Of a stretch of 5,538 nt of DNA, positions 1-5,524 are shown in pieces. A program made the position numbers and the translations under genes. The stretch lies in assembly GCA_946629205.1 (NCBI GenBank), contig CAMOXP010000099.1:1-5538 (forward strand), read 5' to 3'. Every line of letters starts with the position of its first letter. Within the stretch, counting starts at the first letter, position 1. A model generated the notes under the pieces. That model searched no databases. It saw only the letters and a list, made by a program, of their open reading frames with translations, and had not been told where the DNA came from. This DNA comes from an uncultured Bacillota bacterium (GTDB lineage Bacteria; Bacillota; Clostridia; Peptostreptococcales; Anaerovoracaceae).

Positions 1-1288
1 AAGTGTTCCACGGGAAGAAGTTGGAAGTGATCGTTCCGGAGTCTTCCAGACATCTGGACAGGTTCTTCGGCTTGAGTCTTCTGTCTTCGAATGCTTCCTT
101 GTACATTCTGCCCGGCAGGATGATGGACAGGTACTGGTCGCAGCAGATCGCGTTTACGAATACGCATGTCAGCTCTGTTACGATGACCAGGCCGCCTCTT
201 GTGCCTCTTGCCAGTTTCAGGATCGAGTCTGCCAGGTTGGCCATGATTCCGGTGGAGTCTACGATACCGCCGAAGCACATCGCCAGCATGATAAGGGAGA
301 TCGTCCACATCATGGACTGGAGACCACCGCCGGAAAGCAGTGACAGCAGTTCTTCTGCAGCGCCTTCATCGATCCCGTCAGGAATCTGCAGGTTCTCGGA
401 ATCCCAACCATTGTTCAGGATGTTACCGATCTGGGATGGGCCGCCGCCCGGGAAGATCTTGACGCCCTGCATAGCTGCGAACGGAACGCCGAGGAATACG
501 CCGGCGATCAGAGCAGGCAGAGCAGGCATCTTGACGATAACCGCAACGATTACGAATACCGGCGGAATCAGGTACAGCAGGCTGACCTTGTAGTTCAGCG
601 TGATGAAGTCAAGATACAGCTGGATCGTTGACTCGTCCGCGCTGCCGCCCTTGTGGGTGAAGCCGAGGATCAGGTAAACGATGAATGCGATGATCAGTGA
701 CGGACCTACAGTGTAGACCATGTGTTTGATGTGATCAAACAGTGTAGCACCGGCAACCGCCGGAGCCAGGTTTGTCGTATCGGACAGCGGTGACATCTTG
801 TCGCCGAAGTACGCGCCGGATACGATCGCGCCGGCTGTCATGTAGGATGGGAATCCCAGAGCTGAACCGATACCGATCAGAGCAACGCCCATGGATCCTG
901 CTGTTGACCAGGATGAACCGGTCGCCAGGGATACGATGCAGCACAGCAGGCAGGCTGTGAACAGGAAGATGCTCGGAGCGATAACCTTGATTCCATAGTA
1001 CATCATGGACGGAATAACACCGCCGCATTTCCATGAAGCGATCATGGCACCTACAACCGCCAGGATCAGCATCGCCTGCATGGATCTGTTGATCGCAGCC
1101 AGGATGCCCTGCTCCATGTAAGCCCATTTCCAGCCGTTTGCCGCGCCGATGATACCGGATACGCAGGCAGCCAGAATCAGACCGACGTGCGCCTCTCCTC
1201 CGTCGTCGAACATAACGTTCCAGAACAGGAACACTACCATCGCGACGATAGCAAGGATGCACTGCCACATAGGTACTTTTCTACCCAT
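1..1288 (-). CDS. nhaC: NhaC-family Na+/H+ antiporter, C-terminus cut off by the window edge
   Basis: This is an integral membrane secondary transporter that exchanges Na+ for H+, for Na+ and pH homeostasis. Reading from ATG at 1288, the frame is open for 429 residues to the left edge. Family members are usually about 460-480 residues, so only the last part is missing. Visible hallmarks are GSSWST at residues 124-129, the family signature GAYFGDKMSPLSDTTNLAP at 158-176 (Asp163 and Asp170 are candidate ion-site acids) and SNFFPWNT at 422-429. Between them lie many hydrophobic segments (about 8-24, 36-50, 70-85, 104-122, 196-210, 238-270, 328-345, 366-383). The start is fixed by an AAGGAGG site 8 bases upstream. 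Codon use is strongly biased: all eight Arg codons are AGA, Leu is almost always CTG and Ile mostly ATC, unlike the mixed Arg codons of the operon upstream. This suggests high expression. NhaC relatives such as MleN exchange malate and lactate, so the exact substrate is inferred. The gene has its own promoter and is not part of the xer operon. Confidence 0.93.
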   Translation of the reverse strand, partial: MGRKVPMWQCILAIVAMVVFLFWNVMFDDGGEAHVGLILAACVSGIIGAANGWKWAYMEQGILAAINRSMQAMLILAVVGAMIASWKCGGVIPSMMYYGIKVIAPSIFLFTACLLCCIVSLATGSSWSTAGSMGVALIGIGSALGFPSYMTAGAIVSGAYFGDKMSPLSDTTNLAPAVAGATLFDHIKHMVYTVGPSLIIAFIVYLILGFTHKGGSADESTIQLYLDFITLNYKVSLLYLIPPVFVIVAVIVKMPALPALIAGVFLGVPFAAMQGVKIFPGGGPSQIGNILNNGWDSENLQIPDGIDEGAAEELLSLLSGGGLQSMMWTISLIMLAMCFGGIVDSTGIMANLADSILKLARGTRGGLVIVTELTCVFVNAICCDQYLSIILPGRMYKEAFEDRRLKPKNLSRCLEDSGTITSNFFPWNT

Positions 1289-1296
1289 AACAAAAT

Positions 1297-1303
1297 CCTC
1301 CTT
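1297..1303 (-). promoter_or_regulatory. Strong ribosome binding site of nhaC
   Basis: The minus strand reads AAGGAGG, followed by 8 bases and then ATG at 1288. This is a near-complete anti-16S match at ideal spacing and it decides the start codon. Its first bases (1303-1301) can also pair in a small leader hairpin (1302-1306 with 1315-1319). Confidence 0.85.
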
Positions 1304-1369
1304 ACTAGATAAAAAGTAAATATGATGATAATTCCGACACGGAACGCCCTATACACCACCAAGCATTCC
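1302..1369 (-). other. Structured 5' leader of nhaC with alternative hairpins
   Basis: If transcription starts near 1375, the leader is about 86 bases. Three stems are visible in the minus-strand RNA. Stem A pairs GGAAUGC (1369-1363) with GCGUUCC (1347-1341) across a 15-base loop, 7 bp including one G-U. Stem B pairs UUCCG (1344-1340) with CGGAA (1336-1332) across 3 bases. Stem C pairs UUACU (1319-1315) with AGUAA (1306-1302) and touches the ribosome binding site. A and B share 1344-1341 and cannot form together. The arrangement could be regulatory, but the stems are short and I do not recognise a known riboswitch class. A chance origin is possible. Confidence 0.35.
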
Positions 1370-1381
1370 AAGCCTGTTAAA

Positions 1382-1410
1382 ATTATAACTTCCGTGCATA
1401 AAAATGTCAA
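1382..1410 (-). promoter_or_regulatory. Perfect-consensus sigma-A promoter of nhaC
   Basis: On the minus strand, -35 TTGACA lies at 1410-1405 and -10 TATAAT at 1387-1382, separated by exactly 17 bases (1404-1388). Both hexamers match the consensus at all six positions. The predicted start is an A near 1375. The promoter sits just past the terminator of the upstream operon and points into nhaC, making that gene an independent unit. Confidence 0.9.
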
Positions 1411-1434
1411 CGATTCAGGCTCTTAAATTCCTTT

Positions 1435-1500
1435 AAAAAACAGCCGCTTTAACGCTCTACAAAGCCATTTTATAGACATGCTAAAGCGCTAAAACGACTG
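1435..1500 (-). terminator. Long intrinsic terminator of the five-gene operon
   Basis: Bases 1500-1482 pair with 1459-1441 as a continuous 19-bp stem in the minus-strand RNA, with a 22-base loop and a run of six U (1440-1435) directly after it. Four of the 19 pairs are G-U wobbles (1444/1497, 1447/1494, 1452/1489, 1457/1484). On the plus strand the same positions would be A-C mismatches, so the structure is intact only in RNA read from the minus strand. It begins 49 bases after the xerD-like stop codon and ends 24 bases before the nhaC -35 box. The large loop is unusual for a terminator, but the U-tract and position support the call. Confidence 0.85.
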
Positions 1501-1549
1501 CTCTCCGCCAGGCATGAAATCACATACACGGCTGATATTTATTCATAGC

Positions 1550-2434
1550 CTATTTCGCTCTCGGATGGGTCCTGTCATACACATCCTTGATATGGTTCTT
1601 CGTAGCTGCGAGATAGACCTGCGTAGCCATAATGTCCTCGTGTCCCATAAGCTCCTGCAAAGACTTCAGATCCGCGCCGTTCTGGAGCATATGGACGGCG
1701 AAGGAATTCCGGAGTGTGTTTGGGGTAAGCTTGTGTTTGATGCCGGATTTTTCTCCGTATTCCTTCAGGACTTTCCAGAGCCCCTGCCGCGTCAGTCGCT
1801 TGCCGTAATAATTGACAAAGAGCGCGGGCTCGTCCTTGTTCTCGCCGAGAAGCTGGTCGCGCACTTCGTACACATAATCCTCAAGCGCCGCCCTGGCAGG
1901 GCGTCCCATTGGGATGATGCGCGTCTTCCGGCTTTCGCCGTAGCAGGTGATGAAGCCCATGCGGAAGTTCACGTCCTCCAGATTGGCGTCGATCAGTTCG
2001 CTGACCTTGATGCCCGTGGCGTAAAGCACTTCCAGGATCGCCCGGTCGCGTCTGCCCTTCAGAGAATCATCGGGACTCTCGAGAAGCTTGTCGATTTCCT
2101 TGATCGAAAGGTATTCCAATTCCTTTTTCTCGACGCGCGGCGTCTTGACGCCGCGGGCCGGATTGTCAGTGATGACATGCTTGTCCTGCAGGTAATTATA
2201 AAAGGTCCTGATGGAAGCCATTTTTCTGTTCAGCGTCGACGGTGATCTGCCGTCCGCCTTCAGTTTATTCAGAAAAGCAGTCACATCGTTGCGCGTGGCC
2301 CCGGGGAGACCCGCACTGCCGCGCTCCGAAAGGAACTGTTCAAAGTCACGGATGTCTCTTCCGTAGGCGTCCAGAGAATTGGGCGCCATCTTTTTTTCGC
2401 TTTTGAGATAGTCGATAAACTGTTCAATATACAT
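1550..2434 (-). CDS. XerC/XerD-family tyrosine recombinase with altered catalytic residues
   Basis: This 294-residue protein matches the usual Xer length of about 295-300. It has an N-terminal SAM-like core-binding domain (about 1-85), a linker and a catalytic domain (about 105-294) ending in the Xer-type HPRA tail. Family members join DNA at dif sites to resolve chromosome dimers. Aligned by eye to E. coli XerD, the motifs are ATGIKVSEL (138-146), GESRKTR (166-172), TPNTLRNSF (237-245) and MGHED (263-267). Tyr274 is the expected nucleophile, and Arg242 and His265 are kept. However, Lys143 replaces catalytic Arg148, Glu167 replaces Lys172 and Asn239 replaces His244. I checked these codons directly (AAG, GAA, AAC). 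The reading frame is intact, so this is not a decayed pseudogene, but normal strand exchange is doubtful. A catalytically changed or purely DNA-binding Xer paralogue is the likeliest reading. It lies 38 bases after the Nudix gene and is the last gene of the operon. The start has GAGGAG 10 bases upstream. Confidence 0.9.
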   Translation of the reverse strand: MYIEQFIDYLKSEKKMAPNSLDAYGRDIRDFEQFLSERGSAGLPGATRNDVTAFLNKLKADGRSPSTLNRKMASIRTFYNYLQDKHVITDNPARGVKTPRVEKKELEYLSIKEIDKLLESPDDSLKGRRDRAILEVLYATGIKVSELIDANLEDVNFRMGFITCYGESRKTRIIPMGRPARAALEDYVYEVRDQLLGENKDEPALFVNYYGKRLTRQGLWKVLKEYGEKSGIKHKLTPNTLRNSFAVHMLQNGADLKSLQELMGHEDIMATQVYLAATKNHIKDVYDRTHPRAK

Positions 2435-2466
2435 TTACAAACATCTCCTCTTACAAATATCTCTTC
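2435..2466 (-). repeat. 16-base tandem repeat carrying the xerD-like ribosome binding site
   Basis: Two adjacent 16-base copies (2435-2450 and 2451-2466) match at 14 of 16 positions and fill most of the 38-base gap between the Nudix and recombinase genes. On the minus strand the copy next to the start carries GAGGAG, 10 bases before ATG. The other copy has the weaker GAAGAG. The site may have arisen by a short local duplication. Confidence 0.7.
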
Positions 2467-2472
2467 GCCGAT

Positions 2473-3009
2473 TTATTCCTGCAGCCGGCCTTTCGCCATA
2501 AGCAGGGCGGCCAGCGTTTTTGAATCTGCGATCTCTCCGCGCACGGCCATGGCATAGACTTCGTCAAAAGGCATCTCCACGATTTCGATTACTTCGTCGT
2601 CGTCCAGTTCCTGCTCGCCCTTGGAGAGCCCGCGCATGAGGAAGAGATGGATCACTTCTTCCGAGTAAGCGCAGCTCGGATTCACGGCGCCCAGATAGAT
2701 GATTTCAGACGCCGTGTAGCCGGTTTCTTCCTTAAGCTCCCGTTCGGCTGCAGCCTGCGGATTTGTTTCGCCTTTGTCGATCTTGCCGGCGGGGATCTCG
2801 AGCACCACGCGCTTGCATGCATACCGGTACTGCCGCTCCATGATGACGTTGCCTTCATCTGTCAGCACCACCATAGCGACAGCGCCATTGTGTTCGACGA
2901 TTTCCCTGTAAGAAGATCCGGTTATGGTCGTGACCTTGTCACGGCGCAGATTCAGAATGCGTCCTTCGTACAGTCTTTCGCTTTCGATTAATTCTTCCTT
3001 AAAGATCAC
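2473..3009 (-). CDS. NudF-like Nudix hydrolase, probable ADP-ribose pyrophosphatase
   Basis: This 178-residue cytoplasmic protein would cleave a nucleoside diphosphate linked to another group, with ADP-ribose to AMP and ribose-5-phosphate as the first guess. The family shows in EIPAGKIDKGE (71-81), the Nudix metal site RELKEETGY (90-98) and the NudF-like HLFL (121-124) and DSKT (162-165). Two details are off-type. The box has eight residues rather than seven between Glu81 and Arg90. The SPG of typical ADP-ribose hydrolases, about 16 residues past the box glycine, is SCA here (Cys113), so the substrate is uncertain. Length is normal for NudF (about 180-205). Translation starts with GTG at 3009, sharing GTGA with the proC stop. 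AAAGGAG lies 11 bases upstream inside the end of proC, so the two are probably translationally coupled. A nudF gene beside xerD is a familiar Firmicutes pairing. Confidence 0.88.
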   Translation of the reverse strand: MIFKEELIESERLYEGRILNLRRDKVTTITGSSYREIVEHNGAVAMVVLTDEGNVIMERQYRYACKRVVLEIPAGKIDKGETNPQAAAERELKEETGYTASEIIYLGAVNPSCAYSEEVIHLFLMRGLSKGEQELDDDEVIEIVEMPFDEVYAMAVRGEIADSKTLAALLMAKGRLQE

Positions 3010-3848
3010 TGTGCTGTCATCTCCTTTGATCTGTCTACTGCTGCCTGGAATGCCTCTGCTACATCATCCATAAATCCGTTCGCCTGCAGTTTCTTCACGG
3101 CTTCGATCGTTGTTCCGCCCGGGGAGCATACATTGATGCGCAGCTGCTCCAGCGACTCTTTGCTCTCGAGCGCCAGTTTCGCAGCGCCAATGACCGCCTG
3201 GCAGGCAAACACACGCGCCTTATCCGGAGCCATCCCGTTGCTGACGGCTGCCTTTGCGAGAGCTTCCAGATACATGAAGGTATACGCAGGGCTCGATCCG
3301 CTTACACCGATGACGCAATCGATCAGATCTTCGGAGACTTCTTCCGCTCTTCCGATGGAATCAAAGATCGTTTTCGCCAATGCAAAATCTTCATTGCTGA
3401 CGTTGGCATTTCTGCACATGGCTGTCATCGCTTCCCCGACTTGGGCGGGCGTATTCGGCATGATGCGGATGATTTTCGCAGCGTCTCCGCTTCCCGCAAC
3501 GCCTTCATTCAGGAAGCCTTCCATGCTCTCGATGCTCGTGCCGGCTGCCATAGATACTATGATCTTGCCGGCGGCAGGAGCGATCTCCCGAAGTACGTCA
3601 TCGACATTGTTTGGTTTGACACCGAGAATGATGATGTCAGACTGCGCAGCCAGATCCTTGTTGTCGTTACAGATCCGGATCTTCGTATTTGCGAAGCCGC
3701 TCAGTTTCATTGCTTCCGCCATAATGGAATTGTGTTCTGTCAGTTTGTTGTGTATCAGGATCTCGTTGCCGTCGCTGGCAGATGAATTGGCGTAGCCCTT
3801 GAGGATGGCACCGCCCATATTTCCCGTTCCAATAAAACCGATTCTCAT
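3006..3848 (-). CDS. proC: Pyrroline-5-carboxylate reductase
   Basis: ProC reduces 1-pyrroline-5-carboxylate to L-proline with NAD(P)H, the last step of proline synthesis, in the cytoplasm. The 280-residue product is of usual length. It opens with the Rossmann motif IGFIGTGNMGGAI (residues 3-15), followed by GVKP (76-79), RIMPNTP (128-134), the P5CR motif GVSGSSPAY (181-189) and SPGGTT (242-247), the family signature near the C-terminus. The frame is open another 20 codons upstream to 3908, but ATG at 3848 is chosen because the Rossmann strand begins right after it and GGAGG sits 7 bases upstream. That start shares ATGA with the stop of the upstream exonuclease-like gene, and the proC stop shares GTGA with the Nudix start. 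Coupled translation with both neighbours is likely. No odd residues were noticed. Confidence 0.96.
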   Translation of the reverse strand: MRIGFIGTGNMGGAILKGYANSSASDGNEILIHNKLTEHNSIMAEAMKLSGFANTKIRICNDNKDLAAQSDIIILGVKPNNVDDVLREIAPAAGKIIVSMAAGTSIESMEGFLNEGVAGSGDAAKIIRIMPNTPAQVGEAMTAMCRNANVSNEDFALAKTIFDSIGRAEEVSEDLIDCVIGVSGSSPAYTFMYLEALAKAAVSNGMAPDKARVFACQAVIGAAKLALESKESLEQLRINVCSPGGTTIEAVKKLQANGFMDDVAEAFQAAVDRSKEMTAQ

Positions 3849-4864
3849 AAGCATTCCTCCATAATCTTTTTTGTAAACTCTATGATAAAATGATTCGTCT
3901 CTCTGCATTTGATGCCGTCAGCGTCTTCGATGACAAGGAATCCGCTCGCGCAGCCCGGGTAATCCTTAAAGCAAAAGCCGGAAGGCATGGCTGCGTCCGC
4001 CAGTCCGGCGGCTTCCAGATCGATCACAGCCAGACCGCTCTGACGGATGATAGGCACAGACAGTTCAAAACTGCTTCCCGTAAATCGACTGCCGGCCGGC
4101 CATCCGTGGTAATCATATCCCATGTACGCAGCAGGCAGGCGGTTCTGATCACCGTTCCATTCAAGCCTGTCCTGACGAAGACGGATGCCTGTGACAGTGA
4201 CCATCGCAGGCCCGCGTTTCACAGGAAAGCCGATATGGAACATGGCCTTGTGAAAGTCGCTCTTGGTGATCGCCTTGGTCAGACGCGTGAGCTGTCTCAC
4301 ATCATCGTTGTTGTGCAGCAGGATCTTCGCTTCGGCGTCCGGGTCTGCTGTCCGCTCATACAAGTGATATAATTCAACGCTTTCAGCGCCGGAGATCTCG
4401 TCTGCTCTCGTCTCCCACAGCCCCATGTAGTTTTCGACCGTTTTTTGCTTCATATTCGGCAGAAGCCTGCGGAGGGGCGAGTGTTTGCTGAGCACCGGAT
4501 ACAGATCCAGATCATACAGATAGCTGCATGAGAGGGAGGTCGTCTCCGGGTGCTTCCGCAGCCGGGTGTCCAGAAACGGAATGTCGAAGTGGTTGCCGTT
4601 ATACGTGATCAGCACATCCAGTTCTGCCAGCACGTCCATATATTCACCCAGCGCCAGAGGCTCCTCGCTCTCGTTCTCTGCGAGGATCTGGTGAAGCTTC
4701 TGCTCCTGCACATCGTAGACGCCGCCCAGAATGAATTTGTTTCGGTAAGGGTCGAGGCCGGTCGTCTCGATGTCCAGCACACCGGTTCGCAGTCCGTCAA
4801 AATAAAAGTCCAACAGAGCGGAATGGCAGATGTCCTGCTTCCAGTCTTCTATGATATGCTTCAT
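3845..4864 (-). CDS. YprB-like RNase H-fold 3'-5' exonuclease domain protein
   Basis: This 339-residue protein has an N-terminal DEDD-type exonuclease fold, the RNase H-like domain seen in B. subtilis YprB, and probably acts on RNA or DNA ends with two metal ions. Motif I is LDIETTGLD (30-38, Asp31 and Glu33). Motif II is ITYNGNHFDIPFLDTR (86-101, Asn89 and Asp94). Motif III is LHNNDDV (183-189, Asp188 the likely metal ligand). All expected acidic residues are present, so it should be active. Residues from about 205 to 339 form a C-terminal region that I cannot assign; it has no membrane segment. The start ATG at 4864 shares ATGA with the preceding gene. Only a weak GGAAG-type site precedes it, so it probably depends on translation of that gene. 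Its end overlaps proC by ATGA. Substrate and role are unknown; a link to proline synthesis is not implied by the sequence. Confidence 0.85.
   Translation of the reverse strand: MKHIIEDWKQDICHSALLDFYFDGLRTGVLDIETTGLDPYRNKFILGGVYDVQEQKLHQILAENESEEPLALGEYMDVLAELDVLITYNGNHFDIPFLDTRLRKHPETTSLSCSYLYDLDLYPVLSKHSPLRRLLPNMKQKTVENYMGLWETRADEISGAESVELYHLYERTADPDAEAKILLHNNDDVRQLTRLTKAITKSDFHKAMFHIGFPVKRGPAMVTVTGIRLRQDRLEWNGDQNRLPAAYMGYDYHGWPAGSRFTGSSFELSVPIIRQSGLAVIDLEAAGLADAAMPSGFCFKDYPGCASGFLVIEDADGIKCRETNHFIIEFTKKIMEECL
3856..3860 (-). promoter_or_regulatory. Ribosome binding site that fixes the proC start
   Basis: GGAGG on the minus strand, 7 bases before ATG at 3848, lies inside the last codons of the exonuclease-like gene. 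Another in-frame ATG at 3854 is only one base from the site and so is unlikely to be used. The longer open frame to 3908 has no comparable site. Confidence 0.75.
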
Positions 4865-5421
4865 GACTCGCTTCCGTCTTCGGATGACTCGCCGCCATCT
4901 CCGATAACGAACGGATCTTCTTCGATCTTCCGTTCAAACTCGACAACATAAGCGCCCAGGATTTCTTCCACAGGGAGCTTGATGAAACTGCGGATCCTCT
5001 CATCGTCGTCGAAGAAGGCGTTTGCGGGAGGCAGTTCCCAGCTTAGTGAGCAGTCTGCGTATTCCTTATTTTCGTTTATGATTTCTGCTTCCAGGAAACC
5101 GTAGGAGCCGGTGTTGTAATCCCAGTAGAAACAGCCGTCGTTGTCGTCCTCGTGGGGACAGCCGCCGGCTTTTCCGGTGGGCGTGAATTCCAGATGCATG
5201 TAGTCGGGCTTTTCCAGCCAGGAGCAGATGTTCAGCCAGCCGCGTTTCCCTTCGGCGGCGACAGGCGTGTTGAATTCCACATAGCCCCAGTCGTCATCTC
5301 CGTCGAAGCACTCCACGTTGATGCGGAGAACCGGACGCAGAGATTCAAACCCCCGCGGAAGCAGTCTCTTGATTTCGTTTTCATCGGCCCGATAGGCCAT
5401 TACATATTGTTTGATTTTCAT
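4861..5421 (-). CDS. Uncharacterised protein, possibly acetoacetate decarboxylase-like fold
   Basis: First gene of the operon, 186 residues, soluble, without signal peptide or membrane segment. The opening, MKIKQYVMAYRADENEIKRLLPRG shortened here to its first and last elements (YVMAYR at 6-11, LLPRGF at 20-25), followed by VLRINV (31-36) and YVEFNT (47-52), recalls proteins of the acetoacetate decarboxylase-like superfamily. That is recognition by eye and is tentative. Distinctive features are RGWLNI (60-65), GGCP (86-89) and GCFYW (96-100). The two cysteines lie 8 residues apart in an acidic stretch. The C-terminus is a Gly/Ser/Glu/Asp tail (174-186). I cannot point to a catalytic Lys of the kind that true decarboxylases use, so enzyme activity is not claimed. 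The start at 5421 is preferred over an upstream GTG at 5448 because GGAGG lies 6 bases before it. The stop overlaps the next gene by ATGA. Confidence 0.8.
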   Translation of the reverse strand: MKIKQYVMAYRADENEIKRLLPRGFESLRPVLRINVECFDGDDDWGYVEFNTPVAAEGKRGWLNICSWLEKPDYMHLEFTPTGKAGGCPHEDDNDGCFYWDYNTGSYGFLEAEIINENKEYADCSLSWELPPANAFFDDDERIRSFIKLPVEEILGAYVVEFERKIEEDPFVIGDGGESSEDGSES

Positions 5422-5427
5422 TGCGTT

Positions 5428-5432
5428 CCTCC
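5428..5432 (-). promoter_or_regulatory. Ribosome binding site that fixes the first operon gene's start
   Basis: GGAGG on the minus strand lies 6 bases before ATG at 5421. It falls downstream of the alternative GTG at 5448, which would overlap the likely -10 box, so the shorter product is preferred. Confidence 0.8.
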
Positions 5433-5438
5433 GGTTAG

Positions 5439-5449
5439 AGTATACCACA
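5439..5449 (-). promoter_or_regulatory. Likely extended -10 promoter of the five-gene operon
   Basis: The minus strand reads TGTGGTATACT: a -10 box TATACT (5444-5439, five of six consensus bases) directly preceded by the TRTGn extension common in Gram-positive promoters. No good -35 hexamer lies 16-18 bases upstream, which the extension may offset. Transcription would start near 5432, leaving only about 11 bases of leader, which is short. The terminator at 5524-5490 leaves just 68 bases for an operon promoter, which favours this call. Confidence 0.5.
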
Positions 5450-5459
5450 TTTTATGGTA
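5443..5459. repeat. Short inverted repeat overlapping the operon -10 box
   Basis: TACCA and TGGTA arms of 5 bases flank a 7-base centre and overlap the extended -10 region. The position suits a repressor operator, but arms this short occur often by chance. Confidence 0.25.
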
Positions 5460-5489
5460 AACCTATATGATAAAGCAGTACGGGTGAAC

Positions 5490-5524
5490 AAAAAAACAAA
5501 AGAAACCCGAAGGTTTCTTTTGTT
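5490..5524 (-). terminator. Intrinsic terminator of a gene beyond the right edge
   Basis: Bases 5524-5512 pair with 5507-5495 as a perfect 13-bp stem. In minus-strand RNA the loop is UUCG closed by C-G, a very stable tetraloop. Seven U (5496-5490) form the tail and overlap the foot of the stem. It must end a minus-strand transcript entering from the right. A-rich sequence on the other side could also let it work weakly on the plus strand. Confidence 0.9.

Noticed and set aside
3..1268. Open frames on both strands within the antiporter region (3-593 plus, 735-1268 minus, 772-960 plus)
   Set aside because: They are alternative-frame shadows. The real frame, 1288 down to position 1 on the minus strand, carries all the NhaC signatures.
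1441..1500. The inverted repeat as a dif-like or attC-like recombination site for the nearby Xer protein
   Set aside because: The arms are RNA-strand specific with G-U pairs, a six-U tail follows, and there is no 28-bp two-arm dif pattern; a terminator explains it better.
1514..2245. Open frame of 243 codons on the plus strand inside the recombinase gene
   Set aside because: It lies wholly antisense to a gene with clear Xer motifs and shows no recognisable domain.
1550..2434. Recombinase gene as a phage or integrative-element integrase
   Set aside because: Its length, HPRA tail and position in a housekeeping operon next to a nudF-like gene fit XerC/XerD, and no attachment site or mobile-element genes are seen.
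3133..3795. Open frame of 220 codons on the plus strand inside proC
   Set aside because: Antisense shadow of a confidently identified ProC; its hydrophobic-looking product has no family motif.
3849..3908. Twenty-codon N-terminal extension of ProC
   Set aside because: It overlaps the end of the upstream gene, would put 20 residues before the Rossmann strand, and lacks the good ribosome binding site that precedes 3848.
5422..5448. GTG start nine codons upstream for the first operon gene
   Set aside because: It overlaps the probable promoter -10 and precedes the GGAGG that serves ATG at 5421.
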